A stretch of DNA of 64,000 bases, from the NCBI GenBank assembly GCA_009792885.1, contig WMCF01000029.1:310001-374000 (forward strand), given 5' to 3'. Shown piece after piece: positions 26,001 to 35,840 of this stretch (the stretch's first letter is position 1; every line of letters begins with the position of its first letter). This stretch comes from Eremophila alpestris peregrina (taxonomy: Eukaryota > Chordata > Aves > Passeriformes > Alaudidae). Made by a program: the position numbers and the translations under genes. The notes under the pieces are model-generated. The model saw nothing but the letters and a program-made list of their open reading frames with translations, did no database searches and was not told the DNA's origin.

Positions 26001-27599
26001 AGGAATTAATACTGCTTCAATACAATTTAGGCATTAACCAAAATAAAATAATAAAAATAGAGAGAAAGAAAATAAAATAGTGTTTAAAACAACTAAGAAA
26101 ATTATTGCTGGAAAATTCAGCAATATTTCCTCTCCTTGTCTCAAACACAGGGACAGACCTGAGCAGGATACTCAGAGAAACACTCAGCAACCCAAAAGGC
26201 ATAAAGCCTCATTATCAAATGCTGCAACCAATTTAATTCAAGGCTGAGAAACTTGTCAAGAAGGCAGAAGTCTTTAAATCTGTAAAGACTTTTCCCTTTA
26301 TATACACATATATGCATAAAACTTGTATTTGTTATCCTGGCTGGTTTGAAGAATAAATTAATAAACCTAACTTAAAATTTATAGTGAAAAATCAAAGGAA
26401 AAAAATTATTTAAGAGGCTAAATGATAGTGGAATCAAGAGGATGAAGCAGTTGGTCTATAAAAACAAATCATGCTGAACTACCTTCAATGCCTTATTTTC
26501 CCCTGATTGAATTACAAAATTAGTCAATGAAGACTGTAATATATTTGATAATGTCTCAGCAAAAAACTTTCTTGAAAAATTAATTCAAACTGGCTGGGAT
26601 ATGAGCACTTTTATACTTACATAACAGTAAATTTGATTTACAGTGCTCTTCCCTGCTAGTGCCAGTCTGGGTGGCATAACTATGGCAGAGCTTTAAGCCA
26701 ACCTGAATGGCAATATTTGTCTGTTCAAGGGGTCAGGTGGGACCATCACAGTTTCTGAAGCCCTTGTTTAGTACTGCAGGAAGAACTGGCTGCAACAGCC
26801 CCAGGGATGAACAACCTCAAGTATGGGATGCAAAAGCACATTGTGAATAAACTTAAATAAACAGACTGAGCAGTTCTCTGGCAGCAACCTGCCCTGCCCC
26901 TGGGTACAGCCCCAGAGCACCTTTGGTGACCGGCACAGAGACTCTGCACAACACACACCCCTCCTGACAGGACTCAGCAGTGAGTTCCCCAGCACTGCAC
27001 CCCACCAGCACGAGGAGTGTCTGCCCTGCCCTGCTGTTCCAGAGTCCCTTACCAGCTCCTCAGGCCTGCTGCAGCATCCCACTGCTGCGTGCACAGGGAT
27101 TGTCATGGGAATTTACCCAAAACCAAATGAAAAATTGTTAGAGAAATTAAGAAATCAATAAGAATAAATATTGATCCTAAACCACTGTTACCTCAAAATT
27201 ATAGGTGGTTTTTGGTTTTTTTCATATCATTACTACAAACACATTGGATAAAGACATGCTTTGCTTTTTTCACGGACTGTGCACCTGCTGATTGGGGAAA
27301 TCTTGGCTCTGTTTTGCTCTTTCCAAAGCAGTGGCCCAGTGGAAGCACAGGAGCCCCTAGGCTCAGGGCATCCTTGGATGGCAGGAGAAGGTGTCAACAG
27401 GCTCCTGAGCAAGAGATGAGGAGATCTGGCCAGCAGCTCCTGCATTGCTGCACAGCCTGGGAGAAGGAGAGGCAGAAATCAGCCCATTGCAATGAGGATC
27501 TCCAGGTCCAATTCCCATCTCTCCTCTCATGGTGAGAAATGTGTCTCAGCCCCAGGGCAGCAGTGTCTTTACCTGCCTCCCTGAGTGCCAGCCCCACTT

Positions 27600-27760
27600 A
27601 GAGTAATGATTATTAAGCCCTGTCAGCAGATATTAAACCAATGGACACAGCTCCACAGGCGAGCGCTTCGGAAGCCGCCGCGATGGCCCCGCTCACAGGT
27701 TTTCATTATCCATCTGGAAAATTGGGGATGTCACAAGAGTTTTTGGAGCACCAGGATGAA
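27600..27760. other. Small CpG-rich patch, candidate regulatory element
   Basis: Positions 27660-27690 carry six CpGs (GGCGAGCGCTTCGGAAGCCG, CCGCGATGG) between AT-rich flanks. It is too short for a CpG island by the usual length rule. No exon was recognised. Confidence 0.25.
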
Positions 27761-29149
27761 ATCATTTTGTCAGCAACAAAGAGGCCAGTTCTCCCCTATC
27801 CTGATCCCAGCAGCTGTCTCAGCACTGCAGGCTCCTGCAGGAGGAGGACAGAGATGAGCCAGGGAGCCCCTACGGCACTGCCCGCCCTGGAGCTGCTGTG
27901 GCACCATCTCAGCCCCTGCCCTGTGAATTGTACTGTGAAGAAAGAACAGAGTGAAGGAAAACAATGTTCTTCCTCTCACACTAATTCACAGCCTCTTGTC
28001 TGACTCTTGACTGTGTTAGGCTGGGAAGAGTTTGCAGTTTGGTGGAGAGGATGAAGCACGAGCTGGTGTGGAGAGAAAACAGAGACAGAGGTTCTTACAG
28101 GTTGTTCACATGGAATGAGAAGCAAGCCAAAGGGTTTTTAACCAAAGTCCAAGCAGACATACCCTTTTCTTTGTTGTAACTGTGTGATTTTTCACCCTCT
28201 GCAGTTTTTGAAGCTGTGCACTGCTTTAGTGGCAAAACAACCTGCCCAGAGACTGTGCTTCTAAATGGGCATCTGAATGATCCAACATGGCTTTCTCACA
28301 TTTTTGGTAGGGAAAACCCCTTGCTGGTCACAAAGTCAAGTCTCTCAGCAAGATCCAAGGGTAGCCAGCAGAACTACAAAACCTCCCCAACACTAAGGTG
28401 CATGAGATGCTGGGCTGCAGTGCAAGGGTCCTCATGAGAAACAGTCCCCTCCAAAAGAGGCTGGTAACTCCTGTAGGTGCAGGGCCAAAGCAACCAAGTA
28501 AAGCTTTTCTGGAGCTACCAGGTTCCAGCAGATCCAGGAAGCAATGGGGCTGTGAGACACAGAAGATGCCCAGCTCCAAGCCCTTCTCCTGCCACAAGCC
28601 TGAGAGCAGAGAGGAGATCCTGCAACACAGCCCAAGTGTGGAGCAGAGCACACTGACAGCTGGTGACTAGGCTGGGATGAGTTCTTGTGGGTGTACTGGG
28701 CATCATTCCCAGCATGGGTCCCTTCAATCACCCAGCCATGTCTCATACACAGAGTCCACAGAAAGTCCTGTGGCCAGCTGGAGTGACATCCAGAGTCCCT
28801 TTCCTGAGCCACAAGACAGGTTCAGGGTAACAGACTATCCCTCTAGTCTACTACATTATCCAAGGCTGTGGCATAAATTGAAGACCACTGTTCCAAACAG
28901 AAGCTGGATTATAACCCTTGCTCCTCAGACACAAAATATGAGACTCCAAATGTGATTTATTTCTCCTGTGCACAAAATACTACCCAGCTGCTTTTGTGTA
29001 CAGGCATTATCTTCTGGTCCATTGATTTTTAATAGCATGGTTGTAGATTGAAATTAGATGCCTGAGCATCCCACTTCCATCAACATCTGCTAAATACTGG
29101 TGCTGCTGATGGAGGTTTTTGCAACTGTCCTGGACATAGACAGGCTCTC

Positions 29150-29400
29150 TATTGCACCACAAGAAATAGAACTTGGAGATGGAACAAGCCCATTAGATCA
29201 TCAGATGCTCCAGTGCTCTCTACAATTTGCTTCCCCAGTGCTTTTGCCAGTCAAAGCTTGAACAGCCCAGGTGACAGCTCTTATCCATTCCCTTTGGAGT
29301 TTATTCCACTGCCTCTGAATTTCTAGGCACTCCTTCAAAAACATTCATCCCAGATTCAAAACCGAGCAGCACTTTTCTCTTTCTTCTCTCCATGTGCCTT
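29150..29400 (-). repeat. Old, decayed CR1/L3-type LINE relic
   Basis: The blocks CCCATTAGATCATC, TTTGCTTCCCCAGTGCTTTT and TCCCTTTGGAGTTTATTCCA followed by CTGCCTCTGAATTTCTAGGC match the general layout of ancient amniote CR1/L3 3' ends on the reverse strand, with heavy divergence. Family assignment is from remembered consensus. Ends are approximate. Confidence 0.6.
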
Positions 29401-30161
29401 CACAGCTGCCAAAGGCTTCCCTTGCCAATCCTGCATTTACATCTCAGTCACCTGTCCCTTGACAAAGTGCAAAGCTCTCCTGCTCCAGGGTTTAAGGACA
29501 GAGTGACAGATCTCTGCCAGCTCTGGCTAAACACCACAAAAATGAACAACAATCCTACAGCAAGTCATGAGGAGGAAGAGCCTGCAGGAATATGGAGCTC
29601 CTTGGGTCACCTGAACACCACTGATCTGTGGGTTTGGGGTTTTTTTTCCTGCTTTCAGCAGTGGCCCAGAAAAGACACCTGGGTTTTGTAAAAGCAACTG
29701 AAATAAATAATGGCTGGTCAGTGCACTTTACGTTTCCTTTATAAATAACCTATTAATACTTCTGGGAGTGGGAAAATGTTTTATTTCTAGATCTAAATAA
29801 ATCCTGACCTTTTGCTAACGGTTTCTCCTGCAGGGTCATTCAATGCACCTGTCCAGCCAAGGGTGGCTCCCTCCTCCTTCAGACAGGAACTGTGACCTTC
29901 CAAGCCTTCCACAGACCAACACTACCTGGGGCTGAGGGACAAGGAGTGTGAGCATTTAACTGCTGGAGTGAGAGTGGGTCAGCCTTTGCAAAGAGGGGAA
30001 GCAGAAGCCTGTCACAGTCACAGCACCTCAGGGGACATGTAGGATCTCTCAAAGATTTGCCAAGGAGCCCAGGGCTTCATGGCAGCTGTCCCTTGCTGCC
30101 ACTGTACCAGTTATAGACTGGTACTGGTATATTATGGCATAGCAGAGGGTGAGACACCTGC

Positions 30162-30510
30162 CACAGAACCATTAAAGCTGGAAAAGATCTCCAAGATCAT
30201 TAAGTCCAACCATTAATTCTTCTATATCCCTAACATGTCACTTCTACCACTATACATGTCCCTAAGTGCCACACCCACATGTTTTTTTAATGCTTCCAGG
30301 GACAGTGACTTCACTCCTTCCTTGAGCAGCCAGTTCCAATGCACAACCACCTTGTCAGTGAGGAAATTTTTCCTAGTATCCAATCAAAACCTCCCATGGT
30401 GCAGCTTGAGTCCTTGTCCTCTTGGCCTGTTGCTTGTTACCTGGCAGAAGGGACTGACACTGACCCCCACCTGTCTACAACTTTCAGGCAGTCACAGAAA
30501 GCAATATTCA
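30162..30510 (-). repeat. CR1 LINE 3' fragment, about 350 nt
   Basis: Typical reverse-complement CR1 blocks appear in order: CACAGAACCATTAAAGCTGG, CCAAGATCATTAAGTCCAAC, TGCTTCCAGGGACAGTGACT, TGAGGAAATTTTTCCTAGTA, TGGTGCAGCTTGAGTCCTTG and a final TTTCAGGCAGTCACAGAAAG. The order shows minus orientation. It is the best preserved CR1 in the window, but still only the 3' untranslated end. Confidence 0.92.
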
Positions 30511-31236
30511 GCAGCTCAAAGAGCTTTATGCTTTATCACCTTGAAGGCATTAAATAAATAAACATAAAAATAGCACAGCTTGCACTTCAGCAGAGTATAA
30601 ACAGGTATTTATAGAAGGAAGCCCCAATGAAACCAGATGCCCTTTCAATCCACTTCCCAGGCAAATAAACCCCAGTAATAATGAGAAGTAGAAGTATATC
30701 AAAGGCATTTGCAAACAAACTGAAGGATACCAGCAAGGAGAAGCCCTGAATTCCATCAGTCCCATGCAGACACTCTGCTCAGATGTCTCAGGGGGCTCAG
30801 CCCCTCAGGGCTCTGCACATCTCACACCCAGCTCAAAGAGCACAGCAGCAATGGGTTCCCATTTCCTGTCCATTGCTCTGGAGAGCCATACATCCCCAAA
30901 TCCCTGTAATTAGCCATGGCTGCTGATGTGTGGCTGCTCCTCTCCTGAAGCTGTGCCAGACTGATAGTACTTTGCTCTTTCTTCCTGCTCCCACTACATG
31001 GCAGGCTCCCAGGAGGAAGGAATGAAAGGGCCCTGATCACAGAGTTCTCCTGAGCAGTTAACCCTTGATGTGCAGGGCTCTCCAAGCTGCAGAGAGTTTG
31101 TCCATGCATATACAACAAAAAATTGGTGGGGGGAGGGAGTTGGAAATAAAATCAGTGTATGATTATAGCCAGGCTTGGCCAAGGCAATATGGGACAGAAT
31201 TAAATCTCATCTGAAAGGCAGGTCATGGCTCTGAAC

Positions 31237-31257
31237 TATATACATATATATATATAT
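31237..31257. repeat. Interrupted (AT)n repeat
   Basis: An alternating AT tract broken by a single C at 31243. Confidence 0.85.
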
Positions 31258-31294
31258 TTCCCTCACTTTGAATCTGTAGCAATAATTACATAAT

Positions 31295-31366
31295 GAAAAA
31301 GGGAAGAAAAAAGAAAGAAAACTAAAAAAAGAAATTAAAAACCCAAATCAACAAAAGCAAAAAGCC
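31295..31366. repeat. A-rich low-complexity tract
   Basis: About 70 nt dominated by A with AAG and AAC interruptions, 40 nt beyond the AT repeat at 31237. Confidence 0.8.
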
Positions 31367-34300
31367 AGGCAACCAAGGTATCTTTGCAGTAGATGCTCCT
31401 CCTGAATTAGAACTCTGGAATTGTTTTGCAATCAACTCAGCGGACAGTAACCATCTGTTTATGGAAAAAAATGTTAATGGCCCCCAATCATAATCAAATA
31501 GGCAACTGCTTTAAGTACCTTTTAACTAACACTAAATTACAATGGAACAGCTCTGCAAGTATTTCTGACATCCACAGGCACATCAGCAGCGCCAGCACTT
31601 TGATCAGGGCTATTAGAGCAAATATCAAATAAACTGGTAGCAATGGGATTCCTCAAACATTTCAGAAAGCGTGGGCAGTGTTTGTTTACTGTTCATTCTG
31701 TTCTCCCCCACCTTTTTGCTTATCCAGAAAGAAAACACACATATGCATGTGCACACACGTGCATACCACCCACCACAGCAGACCCTGATCCCTGTGTTTT
31801 GCTGCCCAAGGCTGAGCTTCCATATGAATTCTCCAACACCCAGAAAGGCTTGAGGCATTTTTATCAGCAGGACATCACCTGAGTTGTCATTCTGTTAAGT
31901 TCCCTTGCTTCCCTGTAAAGGCCTCTGTGAGTCCTTTTCCCTCTCCTCTGGGTGGAACTGGCCAGCACATCCAGGAGCTGCAGCACAGAAAGGGGAAATC
32001 CAGGCAGGCAGAGCTGTGCACACACATTGGTGTGTGTGCAGAGAGGCAGCACAATCACACGCCTTATTTCTTTAGGAAATCAGATTAAAAAGCAATCAAC
32101 TCTTTGCCAGCTGTAACCAAGTATGAACCATCAGCTGGCACTGGCTCCACTCGAGGAAGAAAACCTTGTTTGGACAATGGAAGGAGTTTTTAATCTCAGA
32201 GCCTGGAAAACAGTTAATCTCAGCAAATCTACAAGTGCTCTTGCCTCTAGATTTTCTCTGGCACCTTTCTCTGCATATCTCAGCTAACTCCATTTGGTTT
32301 TTATTGAAGTTGTGCAGCACCAGGAATACATCACACAGATATGCATGAGCACACGTCCTTCATCCCGAGGCACTTGCAAATGTAACAGAAAACAAGTAAA
32401 TTTTAGTCCATCAACATAAGTATTTACAGTCTCCATCACTGTGCCATCCAAATATTTTGTATGCCCCAGATCTTTTCTCTGCCATTATTATTCTCTCATG
32501 AAATTTAATTTTTCTTAGTCCTGGGACTTGCATGTGGCTTTTTTATTATACTACAAAATTTCATTTCCTGTCATCTGCCGAGATTAAACTTAGATTGGAA
32601 ACACTGTTTACAAGGGTTGCAGTGACAAGCCTGACCCCAGGAGGTGAGGTGTAAAGCCCTCCACCTCGGGTGGGCAGTCAGGGAACATGAGACACTGGCC
32701 CCAGAGCTGGAGCAAGTAGTGACTGAAGAGCAGGATATTGGGCTCCCTATTCCCATGTGATCTATTCCACCCAAAAAAACCCACCCCCTTGGGAGTAAAC
32801 CAAAGGACTCCAGATTTCAATTTCTTGCTTGGTAAGACCCTTTTCCTCTTTCCACACTAATATAAGGCTTCAAAAAGCATCCCAGCCCCACCTCTGGATA
32901 CAACACCCTCCAGCAAGCGGCTGCATTTCTGCCACTTCAACGAGCCTGTTTTAACATCCATTTTTCCCAGTGGTTTTCCCTCCACTGCCCTCCCTGCTGC
33001 TCATGCAACAGCCACTTTTCACAAAAAGGAGCTTTGTTTGCCATTTCCCTGCCGCCTCCAGCAGCCCACCTCCGGTGATCCCCAGGCTCCCCCCAGCCCA
33101 CCCCTGTTCCCTCCCAGCCACAGCAGCCAAAGCGGCCAGAAAGGGGCTCTGACCTCTGCTGCTCCGTGTTAATGAATGCCCTCTCCGGAGGGAAGGGGAG
33201 AGGGATGGCTCAGAGCCAGGCTGGGCGAGCTCAGCTGAGGAGCACAGCGTGTCAGAGCAGCTCTCAAAGGAGCTTTTGTTGGTGCCAGTGCTCCAACAGG
33301 CACGCTTGGCTCCGCGGGCTTTCCCACCACTGCACTGCTGCTGGGTCAGTCACCAGGGCTGCCTCTGGCAGGACAGCACTGCAGGGCTCCAAGGGTGTGC
33401 CACCAGCCAGAAGAAGGCAAAGGTGGACAGACCATCCCCTCAGAGCCCTCTCCCAGCACATGTCCCTCAAGTCACGGTGACTTTCTTTCCAGCAAATGCA
33501 GCTGGGATGTTGGACACTTGGCAGCCTGGTGGGAAATCCAGCAGGCTGGCCCAGGGAGCCTTCCAAACCCAGGCATCCAACTTTGTCAGTCCGTGTTCAC
33601 CTCTCTCTAGGAAATAAACCATCTGCTCAGCACTAGGAGAAGCAGAAGGAAAAAGATGCACTCAGAAAGACTCATGAGGTGCTTTAGGTAACATGTCCAA
33701 CATGAGCACACAATGTTCTGCATCTGACAAAATCAACAGGAAAAACCTGCTCCTGCAGGCCTGCCAAGCTGGGATTTCAACAACAAGTGGCAATGTATCA
33801 GCTGGCAACAAACAGCTCTTGAATCAGGGATGCACTTGCCCAAAAAAATCAAACCCTGAATCTTTTTCCCTTAGTAAATGATAACACACTGGGTGTCATA
33901 AAGGATGCCTCCTGCCCTAGAGTTAACTGAGCAGAGCAGAGTTTGGGCAATGTGAGTAGGCTATGGGGGTGCCCAAGACAATTGTGACTTAATACTCTCC
34001 CTGGTTTTGAAGATGTATTTGTCTTCTGTCAACTCCATTTCTCCAAGCAAAGCCAATAAAATTTGTAGAAACTTTGCAGGGCAGTGGTTTCATATCAGAA
34101 TTAGAAGAAACATGGCATGATGAGGAGGAAAGCAAACTTTCCTAGCTAAACAATTTTGCCTCCATTAAACTTCACACGCAAGGGTCCATCATGGCACCCC
34201 TCTGGTTTCTGGGAATGCAGAATATCCACTGACACACTTATCCAAACACCTCTAAACACATACACACATCTGTTCACCAAGACTCATTACTCACATTAGG

Positions 34301-34435
34301 CTCACTTCACTCCTCTTTGATTCTTCCACTAGAGTCAGATGTTACTTTTCCTTTTCATATTTCTATCTCAAAGCTCCATCAGTGGCACATGCCCAAGCAC
34401 TTCCAAAATGTTCTGACAAATCCCTCCAGAAAGCA

Positions 34436-34585
34436 CATAACATCATCCCAGTTTTCCAGATGGGGAAATTAGAGCAGAGACAGAGGTTAAGACAGCTAAT
34501 TGCCTATGGCCACTAAGTGAGTCATTAGAAGAGCTGGGAATTGATCCCAGGATCCATGTCTTCCATTCCTCTACTCCACCCACCA
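34436..34585 (+). repeat. MIR-like CORE-SINE relic
   Basis: TTTTCCAGATGGGGAAATTA, then AGACAGAGGTTAAG, ATGGCCACTAAGTGAGTCAT and AGAGCTGGGAATTGATCCCA line up in order with the MIR body and its 3' part, in plus orientation and so antisense to NTRK3. The tRNA-derived head is not evident. MIR copies predate the bird-mammal split, so this is a very old insertion. A RepeatMasker run would settle it. Confidence 0.75.
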
Positions 34586-35737
34586 GTCAGTACACTCCAC
34601 CAGATGGTTCTTATCATTGGACATATGGACTAAATATTCCTAAGTTGGTGTAGAAGATTCACTATTTAATTAAATGTCCTGTCCTCTATCTCCATAGGAT
34701 GCAGAGGAGAAACTCCAGCCAGAATCCCATCTGGACCCACTCAGGAAATGTCTACGTGAAGAAAACAAGGCCCTAGGCAAGTGCAGGGAACATTCCCAAA
34801 CCCACCAACCTGCCCTGCAGCACAGACCACAGCAAGGCCAGGAAGCAGACAGTGACTTGGGAGCTTTGGGAGAAGCTCACGTTTGTCAAAGCCTGGCTCC
34901 AAACAGGGCATGCATGAGCCACCAGTCAGGCTGGGAACTGCTCTGTCATGTGAAGGCTCTTCCTTCAGCCTTCACTGGGCACCACCAACGCTGCCCAGCT
35001 GGAGACACCAGCAGAGTCACAAAAAGCAGATGGCACAAAATCATCTACTTCTGGCATTGGCCCTGTCACATCACAGAGCTGGTGTTGGTAAGACAGAGAC
35101 CAGCTCAGCCAGGCAAACATCAAACACCTTCTCACTTCCCAGTCACTATCAATGACACTTGAAATACATTTCTAAAGTCATTATTCATGACACAGTGGAG
35201 GAAACCTTTCATCAGAGAGGCATCAGAAAGAGACCTTCCACACCATTGCCTTCCCAGTATGGACATAAAGTGACAGCAGCATCTCAGTCCCCACTCACAG
35301 GCAGGCACAGAGCAGCTGCACCTGCCTTCCCAACAGAACTCAAACCAATGTCACATCCTCCTGTCCCCTCTGCACACCCTGTGCTCTGCAGCCAGCACAG
35401 GGGAAGCCTGTGCATCACCACATCCATAAAACAGATTCCACCCAAAACAATGCAGGGCTGGAGGGAGCAGGCTCAAAGCTCTCCTGGACAACCTGTAGAT
35501 GCAGTTCTGCACTCATAAGGAACACACATCCACACTTCTGCCCACAGAAGCTCACACAGGTGAGAACCACCAGCCCACTTGGCCTCCATTACTCCCTCCA
35601 CAAACAGAAGAGGACTGCGTTCCCTTTGGAAGGCTTTGCGTGGTAGGAATAAAGCCACAACACCTTTCCACGTGTGCTACAAGAGCCTGGGCAATCCTGG
35701 AAGGTGCCTCCTGCTGGGGCACAGCCCCTGCACCTAC

Positions 35738-35840
35738 CTTTCATCCCAAACTTGGAGCGCCGGCCATACTTGTTGATCATAATAAAGAGGACGACCAAGA
35801 GGACACAAGCAAAAGCTGCCAGCCCAACCGCTATGGAAAC
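35738..35840 (-). CDS. NTRK3: NTRK3 exon: transmembrane helix and first cytoplasmic residues (103 nt)
   Basis: The exon encodes VS, then IAVGLAAFACVLLVVLFIMI, the single membrane-spanning helix, then NKYGRRSKFGMK. The basic residues directly after the helix are a stop-transfer signal at the inner face of the membrane. The acceptor is CTTGCAG and the donor GTAGGT. It starts on a codon boundary and ends with G, the first base of a glycine codon that continues GPVAVISG in the family. That next exon was looked for on the minus strand from 35737 down to 1 and not recognised, so the intron after this exon is longer than 35.7 kb here. Confidence 0.97.

Larger units (their letters stand above)
1..35737 (-). 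other. NTRK3: NTRK3 intron after the transmembrane exon (partial, at least 35.7 kb)
   Basis: The intron opens with GTAGGT at 35737 and does not end inside the window. It contains no recognisable exon on either strand. I looked for the cytoplasmic GPVAVISGEEDS exon, kinase motifs (HRDLATRN, DFGMSRD) and the tail of the kinase-less TrkC isoform. Identified contents are CR1 copies near 5984 and 30162, older CR1 relics near 19190 and 29150, a MIR-like element near 34436, simple repeats, and unassigned patches listed separately. All open frames here, including one of 260 codons at 2252-3034 on the plus strand, lack family motifs and look like chance. The remainder shows nothing I can name. Confidence 0.85.

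Noticed and set aside
1..35737. Kinase or kinase-less isoform exons of NTRK3
   Set aside because: Searched for by motif on the minus strand and not found; they must lie beyond base 1.
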